A stretch of DNA of 33,000 bases from assembly GCF_001463705.1 (NCBI RefSeq), contig NZ_BBWH01000007.1, positions 1-33,000 of the forward strand. Reading direction: 5' to 3'. The stretch comes from Aureimonas sp. AU12. Its GTDB lineage: Bacteria > Pseudomonadota > Alphaproteobacteria > Rhizobiales > Rhizobiaceae. How positions within the stretch are numbered: the stretch's first letter is position 1; each line of letters starts with the position of its first letter. A program made the position numbers and the translations under genes. The notes under the pieces are model-generated. The model ran no database searches and had not been told where the DNA came from. It was given only the letters and a program-made list of their open reading frames with translations. Below, piece after piece: positions 1-10,057 of this stretch.

Positions 1-473
1 TCCGAAGCCAGTTCGATCGAGACGATCTCGGCATCGCCCTGCCCCGCCTTGACCACGTCGCCGACGCTCTTGCCGAGCAGGCTGCGGGCGAGCGGCGAGA
101 CATGCGACAGGAGTTCGTGGGCCGGATCGGCCTCGTCGATACCGACGATGCGAAAGCTCTGGCTGCGCCCGTCGTCGCGTTCCACCGTGACGCGGCTGCC
201 GAAATGGACGCTCGACGCGTCGGACGGCGCGTCCACCAGCTCAGCCGAAGCGCGTCGTGCATGCCAGTAGCGCACATCGCGCTGGATCGTGGCGATGGCG
301 ATGCGGTCATCGGCCTCACGCGCCTCGACGAGGCGCTCGTCGAGATCGACCAGCGCCTCGTCGATCAGGCGAAGGCCGCGCGTCGTGACGAGATTCGTGT
401 CGGTGCCGAGATCCCGGTCGGGAAGGGTCTCGACCTGCAGGTCGTTGGGTTCTTTGACGAATGCAACGCTCAT
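1..473 (-). CDS. GreA/GreB-family transcription elongation factor, partial
   Basis: The gene starts at an ATG at 471-473 and runs off the left edge, leaving 157 codons without a stop. The visible protein has a charged helical stretch (about residues 32-72), which fits the N-terminal coiled coil of Gre factors. A C-terminal FKBP-like Gre domain follows, with FGSRVTVERDDG, FRIVGIDEADP and the family signature SPLARSLLGKSVGDVV. Gre-domain proteins bind RNA polymerase at the secondary channel. True GreA/GreB stimulate transcript cleavage in paused complexes, while short relatives such as Rnk act differently. The sequence is divergent at the N terminus, so this could be a GreA/GreB paralogue rather than the housekeeping GreA. 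The family assignment is secure and the exact role is inferred. Confidence 0.85.
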   Translation of the reverse strand, partial: MSVAFVKEPNDLQVETLPDRDLGTDTNLVTTRGLRLIDEALVDLDERLVEAREADDRIAIATIQRDVRYWHARRASAELVDAPSDASSVHFGSRVTVERDDGRSQSFRIVGIDEADPAHELLSHVSPLARSLLGKSVGDVVKAGQGDAEIVSIELAS

Positions 474-513
474 GGGAACTCTGCCTTTGTTCGACGTTTC
501 GGGTCCGTCCCGC

Positions 514-801
514 TCAAGGCTGTGCAACGGCGTGCTGGCCATGACGATCCATCGCATCCGACATCACGCGGATCGCGGCGGGGGAATAGACGTGGCCGGC
601 GGACGAGCGGATCCACGGATGAAGGTCATCCTCGGCGCGGTCGCGCATCATGCCGACGGCGTAGTTGATGGCGTGGTGGAGCGAAGGCCAACGATCGGCC
701 GAATGACCGGTGCCGGGTCCGGCGATGCGCCAGACCGAGGGGTCGGGGTGGGAGGTCCGGTCGCCCCAGATCAACGTCGCGACATCATCTTCGCCGGGCA
801 T
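514..801 (-). CDS. Small hypothetical protein, 95 aa
   Basis: The frame can be extended upstream to 891, but I place the start at the ATG 799-801 because a GGAG ribosome-binding site lies just before it and the upstream part is Cys/Arg-rich and unlike a protein N terminus. The product is soluble and has no signal peptide. It contains IWGDRTSHPDPSVWRIAG, then W-x-SLHHAINYAV, then HPWIRSSAGHVYSPAAIRVM. The layout (a Trp followed by SL..AI..V, then PWI and a hydrophobic end) resembles short conserved proteins of unknown function common in rhizobia, but I cannot name a domain. It lies just upstream of the Gre-type gene on the same strand, with a 40-base gap, so the two may be co-transcribed. Confidence 0.6.
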   Translation of the reverse strand: MPGEDDVATLIWGDRTSHPDPSVWRIAGPGTGHSADRWPSLHHAINYAVGMMRDRAEDDLHPWIRSSAGHVYSPAAIRVMSDAMDRHGQHAVAQP

Positions 802-939
802 GGGTTCATTCTCCGAACGGCCGGCACGACACGCGCAGCGGGGAAGATCAATGGAATGAAACCCGACCGAACCGTTTCGGTTCCCTAACAATCAGTCGCA
901 CGACGCATTGCCGGCCGTCACTTCGCGAATCGCGAGCCG

Positions 940-965
940 AAAAGGCCGGGGAATACCGGCCCTTT
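940..965 (-). terminator. Intrinsic terminator after rpiB
   Basis: A perfect 6-bp stem, GGCCGG (944-949) with CCGGCC (956-961), encloses a six-base loop. On the minus strand it is followed by TTTT (complement of 940-943). It lies about 20 bases past the rpiB stop codon. Confidence 0.7.
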
Positions 966-983
966 CGAGCGGTGTGGCCGAGA

Positions 984-1445
984 TCAGCCGGCCTTGTACT
1001 TGCCGTCGAGCGCGTCGATCGCGTCGACATTGGGCCCGGAGGAACTGGCGGGATCGAAGTCGGCGGCCAGATAGGCGTCGACGATCGACTTGGCGAGTTC
1101 GGGGCCGATCACCCGAGCGCCCATCGTGATGATCTGCGCGTTGTTGCTCTTGGCGGCCCGCTCGGCCGAATAGGTGTCGTGCGTCAGCGCGGCGCGAATG
1201 CCCGGCACCTTGTTGGCCGAGATACAGACGCCGATGCCCGTGCCGCAGACGAGGATGCCACGCTCGTATTCACCGTTCACCACCGAGGATGCGATCCGGT
1301 CCGTAGTCGAGGCGTAGCGCTCGTCTGCGCCCGTGGGCGAAGCGCTGGCGTCGACGACCTCGAGGTCGGAGCGCTTGGCCAGATGTTCGGCGATAATCTT
1401 GACGAGCGGAAGTCCGGCGCTGTCGCCGCCCAGAACGATTTTCAT
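984..1445 (-). CDS. rpiB: RpiB/LacA/LacB-family sugar-phosphate isomerase, probably tetrulose-phosphate type
   Basis: The product is 153 aa, the usual RpiB size. I chose the ATG at 1443-1445 because GGAGGAG lies 6-12 bases upstream. The catalytic loop [14 protein letters not shown] is intact (Cys67, Thr69), as is MGARVIG. However, the Asp-His near the N terminus of ribose-type enzymes is Asp8-Ser9 here (GGDSAG), and the His before Asn-Asn is Ser100 (SNN). RpiB-fold enzymes with such changes include EryI/DerI, which isomerise D-erythrulose-4-phosphate to D-erythrose-4-phosphate in tetritol catabolism. It lies downstream of a SorC-family regulator (139-base gap), and a tpiA gene that also looks EryH/LerI-like is nearby, which supports a four-carbon substrate. 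This is inference; ribose-5-phosphate isomerase remains the alternative. Confidence 0.88.
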   Translation of the reverse strand: MKIVLGGDSAGLPLVKIIAEHLAKRSDLEVVDASASPTGADERYASTTDRIASSVVNGEYERGILVCGTGIGVCISANKVPGIRAALTHDTYSAERAAKSNNAQIITMGARVIGPELAKSIVDAYLAADFDPASSSGPNVDAIDALDGKYKAG

Positions 1446-1502
1446 GCGTGTCTCCTCCGATGGAACGACGGGTTCGGCGGCCGGCATCGCCGGGCCGCAC
1501 GC

Positions 1503-1530
1503 GGACGGGACCTCACGAGGTCGCCCGTCC
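1503..1530. other. Hairpin between regulator gene and rpiB
   Basis: GGACGGG + ACCT (1503-1513) pairs with AGGT + CCCGTCC (1518-1530), with a four-base loop and a two-base bulge. There is no T-run on either strand, so I do not call it a terminator. It lies in the rpiB leader and could limit read-through or stabilise mRNA. Confidence 0.4.
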
Positions 1531-1555
1531 CCTCCTCGTTACGATAATCACTTCC

Positions 1556-1570
1556 CGTTCAGATGTTCAA
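1556..1570. promoter_or_regulatory. Possible second regulator half-site upstream of rpiB
   Basis: CGTTCAGATG followed by TTCAA. The first ten bases are identical to one arm of the inverted repeat at 2609-2641 in the divergent promoter region. It is 111 bases upstream of the rpiB start, so the same SorC regulator might also act here. This rests on sequence similarity of one arm only. Confidence 0.3.
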
Positions 1571-1584
1571 CCCGCGCTCGTTTT

Positions 1585-2565
1585 TCAAGGCGAACCGGCC
1601 CGCCGCGTTGCGTCGTCGATGGCGAGGATGCTCTGGGCGTTGGCGAGCGAGGTGGCGATGACGTCCACGGCGCCGGTGCGCAGGGCCGCGAGGATCGAGA
1701 CCGATTTCGTCGGCTCGCCCGCCAGCGCCACGACGTTGGGGATCGCCCGCATTTCCGACAGCCGCAGACCCACGACACGCCCGCCGAGGATCTCGTTGCG
1801 CTCGCGCCCTTCGAGATCGAAGAAGTCGTAGCCCATGAGATCGCCGACGACGCCGGCCGCGCGCGCCGCCAGGATCTCGTCGCGCTTGAACCAGCCCATG
1901 CGGACCATGTGGCTTTCCTCGCCGAGATCACCGATGCCGATCAGCGCGAAATCGGCGCCGCGGGCGATGTCGAGCGTGCGCCGCACCGTCTGGTTGCGCA
2001 GAAGCGCGTCGCGCAGATCCGCCTCCGGCACGTAGGCCGGCGCATAGAGCGTCTCGGGCGTGCCGCCGAAGCGCCGTGCCAGCTTGCGGCAGATGTGATC
2101 GGCGTTCCAGGGCTCGCCGGCCCGGTGCGCGCCGCCGGTGGCGCAGACGAAGGTCGCGGACTGGACCGCCGCGCGGCCGCGCGTATCGGCCACCGCCGCG
2201 ACGTTGCGGCCCATGCCGACCGCCACCGTCGCGCCGTCGAAGAGGGCCTGCTCCAGATAGTCGGCGACGACGAGCGCCACCTCGGCGCGCTGCGCGTCGG
2301 GCTCGCGCCGGTCGGTGGCGATGAGCGCGGCCTTGATGCCGAAGCGCGCCTTAAGCCGCTCCTCGACGTCGCGCGCGATCGAGCGGTGGACGCGGATGCG
2401 AACGTCCACCACCCCCTCCTCGCGCGCCTGGCGCAGGAGACGGCTGACCTTCATGCGCGACAGGCCGAACTCCGCGGCGATGTCAGCCTGCGTCGCGTCG
2501 CCTTCATAATAGCGACGGGCGATCTGTGTCAGCATGTCGAGGTCGGAGGGTGCCGACGATTCCAT
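1585..2565 (-). CDS. SorC-family (DeoR-like) sugar-sensing transcriptional regulator
   Basis: The product is 326 aa. I chose the ATG at 2563-2565 because GAGGAG precedes it; an upstream extension to 2733 would run through the intergenic operator region. Residues about 12-55 form a helix-turn-helix (TQADIAAEFGLSRMKVSRLL). The rest is the SorC sugar-phosphate-binding domain, with VAVGMGRNVAAVADT, ALIGIGDLG and GVVGDLMGYDFFDLEG. SorC proteins bind a phosphorylated sugar and control the neighbouring catabolic genes; EryD of the Brucella erythritol locus is a member. The gene is divergent from tkt-tpiA-fba and precedes rpiB on the same strand, so it probably controls both arms. The effector is unknown; a tetrulose or pentose phosphate is a guess from context. 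Confidence 0.9.
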   Translation of the reverse strand: MESSAPSDLDMLTQIARRYYEGDATQADIAAEFGLSRMKVSRLLRQAREEGVVDVRIRVHRSIARDVEERLKARFGIKAALIATDRREPDAQRAEVALVVADYLEQALFDGATVAVGMGRNVAAVADTRGRAAVQSATFVCATGGAHRAGEPWNADHICRKLARRFGGTPETLYAPAYVPEADLRDALLRNQTVRRTLDIARGADFALIGIGDLGEESHMVRMGWFKRDEILAARAAGVVGDLMGYDFFDLEGRERNEILGGRVVGLRLSEMRAIPNVVALAGEPTKSVSILAALRTGAVDVIATSLANAQSILAIDDATRRAGSP

Positions 2566-2608
2566 GGAACCTCTCCTCTTGTCGCCGGAGGCGCCCGGCC
2601 TTGCCTCA

Positions 2609-2641
2609 TGTTCATATGGCACTGCAGCGTTCAGATGAACA
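2609..2641. promoter_or_regulatory. Candidate SorC operator in the divergent promoter region
   Basis: TGTTCATATG (2609-2618) and CAGATGAACA (2632-2641) form an inverted repeat matching at 9 of 10 positions with a 13-base spacer. The right half also contains GTTCA-GA-TGAAC, a smaller perfect palindrome. It lies 44 bases upstream of the regulator gene and about 170 bases upstream of tkt, which is where an autoregulated divergent operator would be expected. Confidence 0.5.
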
Positions 2642-2809
2642 ATTTTCTGGCAGCGGCGATTGATTCCGGTGCGGACCCGTGGGATTGCTGACCGCGAACG
2701 GGGGCTCCCACGTCGCAACGGGACGTCCCGCATGCCTTATCGCTGGCACCACCACCCGCAATCGCCGGGCGGCAGTGCCGGCGCCGCGATCGAAGCTGAA
2801 GGACGTTTC

Positions 2810-4822
<2,013 letters not shown>

Positions 4823-4835
4823 TCGAGGACTGACG

Positions 4836-4866
4836 CTTCGGCCCCGGCATCAAGCCGGGGCCGAAG
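4836..4866. other. Strong hairpin between tkt and tpiA
   Basis: CTTCGGCCCCGGC (4836-4848) pairs perfectly over 13 bp with GCCGGGGCCGAAG (4854-4866) around the loop ATCAA. Only TT follows on the plus strand, so termination would be partial at best. Within an apparent operon such a structure often protects the upstream message or lowers downstream expression. Confidence 0.6.
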
Positions 4867-4918
4867 TTGCGAAGGCGTCGCCCCGGCGGCGCGAAACGGC
4901 ATGGGAGGAAAGACCGTC

Positions 4919-5686
4919 GTGACCAAGCGTCCCTGGATCGGCACGAGCTGGAAGATGAACAAAACGATCCGGGAGGCCGATGCCTTCTGCGAAACGTTGC
5001 GCCAGTCCGACTGGTCCCGGCAGAGCGATGCCGCCCAGCTCTTCGTCATCCCTCCCTTCACGCTTCTGAACCGCGTGGTGATCGCGCTCGACGAGACCGA
5101 CGTCATCGTCGGCGCGCAGAACGCCCATTGGGAAGACGCCGGCGCCTGGACGGGCGAAATCTCGCCGGTGCAGGTGAAGGATTGCGGCGGACGCCTGGTC
5201 GAGATCGGTCATTCCGAGCGCCGCACCTTCTTCAACGAGACCGACGAGACCGTCGCCAAGAAGACCGCGTCCGCTGTGCGCAACGGGCTGACGGCGCTGG
5301 TCTGCATCGGCGACACGCTCGAGGAGTACGAGGCCGGCAAGACCGCCGCCGCCCTCAAGCGCCAGACGCTCGCGGCGCTCTCGCTCGTCAACTGGGCCGG
5401 CGGCGCCAAGGTCATCATCGCCTATGAACCCGTCTGGTCGATCGGCGAAGGTGGCACGCCCGCCGACCCGGCCTTCGCCGACGAGCAGCATGCCCGCATC
5501 AAGGAGCTGACGGCGGCCGAGCTCGGCGCGCCGCTGGCGGTCCTCTACGGCGGCAGCGTCAACCCGACCAACTGCGTCGATCTGGCGAACCGCCCGAACA
5601 TCGACGGGCTCTTCATCGGCCGCTCCGCCTGGAAGGCGGACGGTTATCTCGGCATCGTCTCGGACGTCGTCGCCTCGCTCGCCTGA
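4919..5686 (+). CDS. tpiA: Triose-phosphate-isomerase-family enzyme, EryH/LerI-like variant
   Basis: I prefer the GTG at 4919 (255 aa) to the ATG at 4901, because GGGAGG at 4903-4908 is an excellent ribosome-binding site for the GTG and lies inside the longer version. The TIM catalytic residues are present: Lys12 (WIGTSWKMNKT), His98 (GHSERR) and Glu170 (AYEPVW). Two features differ from glycolytic TpiA. The usual Asn of GNWKMN is Ser10 here, and the loop after EPVW reads SIGEGGTPADPAF instead of AIGTGKTAT. Such IGTSWKMNKT proteins are typical of EryH/LerI, which isomerise tetrulose phosphates. The gene sits between tkt and fba and is probably co-transcribed. Canonical triose-phosphate isomerase activity cannot be excluded. 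Confidence 0.93.
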   Translation: MTKRPWIGTSWKMNKTIREADAFCETLRQSDWSRQSDAAQLFVIPPFTLLNRVVIALDETDVIVGAQNAHWEDAGAWTGEISPVQVKDCGGRLVEIGHSERRTFFNETDETVAKKTASAVRNGLTALVCIGDTLEEYEAGKTAAALKRQTLAALSLVNWAGGAKVIIAYEPVWSIGEGGTPADPAFADEQHARIKELTAAELGAPLAVLYGGSVNPTNCVDLANRPNIDGLFIGRSAWKADGYLGIVSDVVASLA

Positions 5687-5722
5687 CCTCTTCTCCTCAC
5701 CGCTTTCAGGAAACCGTCACCG

Positions 5723-6793
5723 ATGGCATTGATCACGCTGCGCCAGCTTCTCGACCACGCCGCCGAGTACGGCTACGGCGTACCCGCCTTCAACATCAAC
5801 AACATGGAGCAGGGCCTCGCCATTCTCGCGGCGGCGGCCCAAACCTCCTCCCCGGTGATCCTGCAGGCCAGCCGCGGCGCGCGCGCCTATGCCAACGACC
5901 TCATCCTCGCCCGGCTGATCGAGGGCCTGGCGGAGATGCATCCCGACATTCCGCTCTGCATGCATCTCGACCACGGCAACAACGAAGCGACCTGCCTCAC
6001 CGCCATCCAGCACGGCTTCACCTCGGTGATGATGGACGGTTCGCTGCGCGAGGACGGCACCTCGCTCGCCGATTACGACTACAATGCCGGCATCACCCGG
6101 CGCGTCTCCGACATGGCCCACTGGGCCGGGGCCTCGGTCGAGGGCGAGATCGGCGTGCTCGGCTCGCTCGAAACCGGCGGCGGCGAGCAGGAGGACGGAC
6201 ACGGCTTCGAGGGCACCCTCTCGCACGACCAGCTGCTGACCGACCCGGCCGAGGCCGCGCGCTTCGTCGAGGACACCCATGTCGATGCGCTCGCCGTGGC
6301 GATGGGCACCTCGCACGGCGCCTACAAGTTTTCGCGCAAGCCCGACGGCGACGTCCTGGCGATGAACGTCATCGAGGCGATCCACCGGCGGCTGCCCAAC
6401 ACCCACCTGGTGATGCACGGCTCGTCCTCGGTGCCCGAAGACCTGCAGGAGATCGTCAACAAGTATGGCGGCGAGATCAAGCCGACCTGGGGCGTGCCGG
6501 TCGCCGAGATCCAGCGCGGCATCCGCCACGGCGTGCGCAAGATCAACATTGACACCGACTGCCGTCTCGCGATGACCGGCGCCATCCGCAAGGTCTTCGC
6601 CGAGAAGCCCGAGGAGTTCGACCCTCGCAAGTATCTCGGCCCCGCCATGACGGCGGTGACGAAGCTGGCGGCGCAACGCTTCGAGGAGTTCGGCACCGCC
6701 GGCCACGCCGACAAGATCCGCCCGATCGCGCTGGCCGACATGGCCAAGCGCTACCGCGACGGCTCGCTGCGCACCGAAGTGGCGGCCGCGTAG
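5723..6793 (+). CDS. fba: Class II fructose-bisphosphate aldolase, Calvin-cycle subtype
   Basis: The product is 356 aa. The start ATG at 5723 is preceded by AGGA. Zinc-binding motifs are present: CMHLDHGNN (His81, Asp83, His84), VEGEIGVLG and [13 protein letters not shown], followed by [21 protein letters not shown]. The form with an extended C-terminal part (about 350 aa) is the type common in alphaproteobacterial Calvin-cycle and central-metabolism clusters. It joins dihydroxyacetone phosphate to glyceraldehyde-3-phosphate, and often to erythrose-4-phosphate to give sedoheptulose-1,7-bisphosphate. The second activity would link directly to the erythrose-4-phosphate suggested by the neighbouring isomerases. 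It is the third gene of tkt-tpiA-fba, 36 bases after tpiA. No RuBisCO or phosphoribulokinase gene is in the window. Confidence 0.96.
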   Translation: MALITLRQLLDHAAEYGYGVPAFNINNMEQGLAILAAAAQTSSPVILQASRGARAYANDLILARLIEGLAEMHPDIPLCMHLDHGNNEATCLTAIQHGFTSVMMDGSLREDGTSLADYDYNAGITRRVSDMAHWAGASVEGEIGVLGSLETGGGEQEDGHGFEGTLSHDQLLTDPAEAARFVEDTHVDALAVAMGTSHGAYKFSRKPDGDVLAMNVIEAIHRRLPNTHLVMHGSSSVPEDLQEIVNKYGGEIKPTWGVPVAEIQRGIRHGVRKINIDTDCRLAMTGAIRKVFAEKPEEFDPRKYLGPAMTAVTKLAAQRFEEFGTAGHADKIRPIALADMAKRYRDGSLRTEVAAA

Positions 6794-6805
6794 GGCGTTT
6801 CCAGC

Positions 6806-6884
6806 CGAAGCGGGCCCCGCTTCGTCGTCGGACCCTTGCGAATGGTCTGAACAGACGTCCCGCGAGCCGATGTTGGCGGGACGT
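6806..6884 (+). terminator. Two hairpins after fba
   Basis: CGAAGCGG/CCGCTTCG at 6806-6824 is followed by ACGTCCCGC (6855-6863) pairing perfectly with GCGGGACGT (6876-6884). Neither has a good T-run, so termination is inferred from position at the end of the tkt-tpiA-fba unit. Confidence 0.4.
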
Positions 6885-6988
6885 ACTAACCATCGCCGGC
6901 AACGCCAGAGGTCGAACGGACGGCCCCGTCGGGACTCCGCCGCCCGAAGATCCGCGGCGCCATCGGCCGCCATGGGAGGGCGATCCCG

Positions 6989-8167
6989 GTGCCCTCGTTC
7001 GAGATGCCGATGCGCCTGCGCTCCTTCCTGCCGGAACCCACCAGCGTCAGCCTGCGCGAACGCGTTCGCGCAGCATTGGGCGCACTTGTGGGCATTCTTG
7101 CCACCGGCCTCGTCAGCCGCACCGCGATCGGCGACGTCTCGGCACTCCCGGCGTTGATTGCGCCGATGGGCGCCTCGGCGGTCCTGCTCTTCGCGGTGCC
7201 TGCCAGTCCCCTCGCGCAGCCCTGGTCGATCGTCGGCGGCAATCTTGTCTCGGCGGCGATCGGCGTCGCGGTGGCCGGCCTTCTCCCCGATCCGCTGCTG
7301 GCGGCGGGACTGGCCATCGGCCTCGCCATCGCCTGCATGACCGTGCTCCGCTGCCTACATCCGCCGAGCGGCGCGGTTGCGCTGACGGCGGTGCTCGGCG
7401 GGCCGGCGATCCATGCTCTCGGCTACGGCTTCGTGCTCTGGCCCGTGCTCGCCAACTCGCTGCTGCTTCTCGCCTGCGCGCTCGCCTTCAACAACCTGAC
7501 GGGACGTCCCTATCCCAACGCAGGCGCCCGCAAGCCGATCGACCACGGGACGGCCGACCCCGCGCCCGGCGCGAGGGCCGGCTTCTTGTCGGACGATCTT
7601 GACGCGGTTCTGCGGGACTACGACCAGCTTCTCGACGTCTCGCGCGCCGATCTCGAGGCGATCCTGCGGCAGGCGCAAATGCGCTCCTACCGCCGCCGCG
7701 CCGGCGGCACGCTCTGCGCCGACGTGATGTCGCGCGATGTGATTGCGATCGCACCGGACGCGTCCCTGAAGGAAGCGTTCGAACTCCTGCGCGCGCATCA
7801 CATTAAGGCGCTACCAGTGACCGACGACAGCGCGCGCGTGCTCGGCATCGTCACGCAGACCGATCTCCTCGATAAGGCGGTGTGGGACCGACGCGGGCCG
7901 CGCCTCGGCACGCGCCACCGCATCCAGCTGTCGCTCGGTCGCGGCCGCGCGCCGTCCGGCAGCGTCGAGGACATCATGACGACGCCGGTCGAAACCGTCT
8001 CGCCCGACGCAAGCGTCGCCGCCGTGGTGTCCCTCATGTCGGAGGCCGGGCTGCATCACCTGCCCGTCGTCGGCCCCGACCGCCGGCTGGTCGGCATCGT
8101 CTCACAGACCGACCTCGTCATGGCGCTTCTCGCCGACGCGGCGGACGCGGCTGCGCCGATCTCCTGA
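6989..8167 (+). CDS. HPP-family membrane protein with C-terminal CBS pair
   Basis: The product is 392 aa. GTG at 6989 is chosen because GGGAGGG lies 8 bases upstream; ATGs at 7004 and 7010 are alternatives. Residues about 24-170 hold four to five hydrophobic segments with the name-giving motif LRCLHPPSGAVALTAVLGG. A linker follows, then two CBS domains: ADVMSRDVIAIAPDAS...VLGIVTQTDLLDKA and VEDIMTTPVETVSPDAS...LVGIVSQTDLVMALL. HPP proteins are inner-membrane proteins of poorly known function; some are implicated in nitrite transport in chloroplasts and cyanobacteria. CBS pairs bind adenine nucleotides, so the C-terminal part may gate the membrane part by energy state. It stands alone between the fba unit and the liu operon. 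Substrate unknown. Confidence 0.9.
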   Translation: MPSFEMPMRLRSFLPEPTSVSLRERVRAALGALVGILATGLVSRTAIGDVSALPALIAPMGASAVLLFAVPASPLAQPWSIVGGNLVSAAIGVAVAGLLPDPLLAAGLAIGLAIACMTVLRCLHPPSGAVALTAVLGGPAIHALGYGFVLWPVLANSLLLLACALAFNNLTGRPYPNAGARKPIDHGTADPAPGARAGFLSDDLDAVLRDYDQLLDVSRADLEAILRQAQMRSYRRRAGGTLCADVMSRDVIAIAPDASLKEAFELLRAHHIKALPVTDDSARVLGIVTQTDLLDKAVWDRRGPRLGTRHRIQLSLGRGRAPSGSVEDIMTTPVETVSPDASVAAVVSLMSEAGLHHLPVVGPDRRLVGIVSQTDLVMALLADAADAAAPIS

Positions 8168-8213
8168 TCGATCCATCGGCTCGAACGGCTGCCGGGCATC
8201 CTGTCAGGCGCAA

Positions 8214-8242
8214 TTGACAGTCATTCGGTTGTGTCTCAATAT
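8214..8242 (+). promoter_or_regulatory. Probable promoter of the liu operon
   Basis: A perfect TTGACA (8214-8219) is followed 17 bases later by CAATAT (8237-8242), a weak -10. It lies directly before the palindrome at 8244-8257 and 28 bases before the regulator start. Confidence 0.5.
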
Positions 8243-8243
8243 G

Positions 8244-8257
8244 AATGAACGTTCATT
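8244..8257. promoter_or_regulatory. Palindromic TetR operator candidate
   Basis: AATGAAC-GTTCATT is a perfect 14-bp palindrome between the likely -10 element and the TetR-family gene. This is the classic site for an autorepressor that would also block the downstream liu genes. Confidence 0.65.
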
Positions 8258-8269
8258 TTATTGGGCATC

Positions 8270-8878
8270 ATGGTCGAAACCCTCGCCAAACCTCGCGACA
8301 CCGCCGCCGCCATTCGCACCGCCGCGCTCGGAATGTTCGCCGAGAAGGGCTATGCGGCGGTGTCGATGCGCGAGATCGCGGAGGCGTCCGGCATCCGGCA
8401 GGGCGGCATCTACAATCACTTCGCCGCCAAGCAGGACATCCTGCGCGCGCTGATGGTCGGCCACATGGAGGCGCTGATCGCGGCGTGGGAGACACACGCG
8501 CCGATGGGCGACGATCCGGCCGCCGATCTCACCGAATTCGCGCGCTTTCATATCGGCTACCATTTCGAGCGTCCGGAGGCGGTGTTCGTCGCCTACATGG
8601 AGCTGCGCAGCCTGGAGCCGGACAATTTTGCCGCGGTCGAGGCCCTGCGAGACCGCTACGAGCGCATCCTGCGCGCGATTCTGGAGCGCGGCGCCGCAGC
8701 CGGCCTCTTCGCGCTGCGCGACCCCGCCGTCGAGACGCGCGCGCTCATCGCCATGCTCACCGGCGTCACCACCTGGGTCCGCGAGGGCGGGCGCCTGTCG
8801 ATCGCCGAGATCACCGATCTCTATGCCGGGCTCGTACGCCGCGCGGTCGGGCTGCCCGACGCCACCAAGACCAACTGA
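8270..8878 (+). CDS. TetR-family regulator of the leucine degradation operon
   Basis: The product is 202 aa. I use the ATG at 8270 rather than the TTG at 8261; no strong ribosome-binding site is seen for either. Residues about 12-60 are a TetR helix-turn-helix ([39 protein letters not shown]), quoted here by its parts: [20 protein letters not shown] and [17 protein letters not shown]. The remainder is a helical ligand-binding and dimer domain. It is the first gene of the operon, 15 bases before the isovaleryl-CoA dehydrogenase gene. TetR regulators (LiuQ type) control branched-chain amino acid degradation in several proteobacteria, with acyl-CoA or related intermediates as likely effectors. 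Function is inferred from context and the operator upstream. Confidence 0.9.
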   Translation: MVETLAKPRDTAAAIRTAALGMFAEKGYAAVSMREIAEASGIRQGGIYNHFAAKQDILRALMVGHMEALIAAWETHAPMGDDPAADLTEFARFHIGYHFERPEAVFVAYMELRSLEPDNFAAVEALRDRYERILRAILERGAAAGLFALRDPAVETRALIAMLTGVTTWVREGGRLSIAEITDLYAGLVRRAVGLPDATKTN

Positions 8879-8893
8879 GGGGAGGAACCGAGC

Positions 8894-10057
8894 ATGTTCG
8901 AGGGCGGACTGGGCTTCGGCCTCAACGAGGATGTCGCGGCGCTACGCGAGGCCGTGCGCCGCTTCGCTTCCGAGCGCATCGCACCGCTGGCAGCCGAGAT
9001 CGACCGCGCCAACGTCTTTCCCGACCACCTCTGGCGCGAAATGGGCGATCTCGGCCTGCACGGGATTACGGTCGGCGAGGAAGATGGCGGCCTCGGCCTC
9101 GGCTATCTCGCCCATTGTGTCGCGATCGAGGAAATCAGCCGCGCCTCGGCCTCGGTCGGCCTCTCCTACGGCGCCCATTCCAACCTCTGCATCAACCAGA
9201 TCCGTCGCAACGGCACGCCCGAACAGAAGGCGCGGTATCTGCCGAAGCTGATCTCCGGCGAGCATGTCGGAGCCCTTGCCATGTCAGAGCCGGGAGCGGG
9301 TTCCGACGTGATGTCGATGAGTCTGCGGGCCGAGCGGCGGGGCGAGGGCTTCGTGCTCAACGGCTCGAAGATGTGGATCACCAACGGCCCCGACGCCTCG
9401 ACGCTGGTGGTCTACGCGCGGACGGACCCGGCCCCGGGACCACGCGGCATCACGGCCTTCCTCGTCGAGCGCGGCATGCCCGGCTTCTCCACCGCGCAGA
9501 AGCTCGACAAGTTGGGCATGCGGGGCTCCAACACCTGCGAACTCGTCTTCGCCGATTGCGAGGTGTCGGCCGAAAACGTCCTCGGGACGGTCGGTGGCGG
9601 CGTGAGCGTGCTGATGAGCGGGCTCGACTACGAGCGCATCGTGCTCGCCGCAGGGCCGCTCGGCATCATGGCCGCCTGCCTCGATGTCGTGATGCCCTAT
9701 GTCCACGAGCGTCGCCAGTTCGGCCAGGCGATCGGCGAGTTCCAGCTGATGCAGGGCAAGCTCGCCGACATGTACGTCACCGCCAATGCGGCGCGGGCCT
9801 ATGTCTATGCCGTCGCGGCCGCCGCCGATCGCGGCGAGACCAGCCGCAAGGACGCCGCCGGCTGCATCCTCTTCGCTGCCGAGACGGCGACGCAGATGGC
9901 GCTTCAGGCGATCCAGGCGCTCGGCGGCGTCGGCTACACCCACGACTATCCGACCGGGCGCCTCCTGCGCGACGCCAAGCTCTACGAGATCGGCGCCGGC
10001 ACCTCGGAGATCCGGCGCATGCTGATCGGGCGCGAGCTCTTCAAGGAAACCGCGTGA
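8894..10057 (+). CDS. liuA: Isovaleryl-CoA dehydrogenase
   Basis: The product is 387 aa with GGGGAGGA before the ATG. It is an acyl-CoA dehydrogenase with the FAD/substrate signature [16 protein letters not shown] (about 127-142), WITNG at 161-165, and [21 protein letters not shown]. The C-terminal signature is [22 protein letters not shown]. The catalytic base sits at Glu247 in [15 protein letters not shown]. That position within the sequence is diagnostic of isovaleryl-CoA dehydrogenases; most other acyl-CoA dehydrogenases have it much nearer the C terminus. It oxidises isovaleryl-CoA to 3-methylcrotonyl-CoA and passes electrons to ETF. Its stop codon shares one base with the next start (TGATG), indicating tight coupling to the carboxylase subunit that uses its product. 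Confidence 0.96.
   Translation: MFEGGLGFGLNEDVAALREAVRRFASERIAPLAAEIDRANVFPDHLWREMGDLGLHGITVGEEDGGLGLGYLAHCVAIEEISRASASVGLSYGAHSNLCINQIRRNGTPEQKARYLPKLISGEHVGALAMSEPGAGSDVMSMSLRAERRGEGFVLNGSKMWITNGPDASTLVVYARTDPAPGPRGITAFLVERGMPGFSTAQKLDKLGMRGSNTCELVFADCEVSAENVLGTVGGGVSVLMSGLDYERIVLAAGPLGIMAACLDVVMPYVHERRQFGQAIGEFQLMQGKLADMYVTANAARAYVYAVAAAADRGETSRKDAAGCILFAAETATQMALQAIQALGGVGYTHDYPTGRLLRDAKLYEIGAGTSEIRRMLIGRELFKETA

Noticed and set aside
8245-10056. In-frame extension of the carboxyltransferase gene upstream to 8245, giving 1139 codons
   Set aside because: The extension lies across the TetR and isovaleryl-CoA dehydrogenase genes in another frame and is Arg-rich nonsense. The family length of about 535 aa fits the ATG at 10057.
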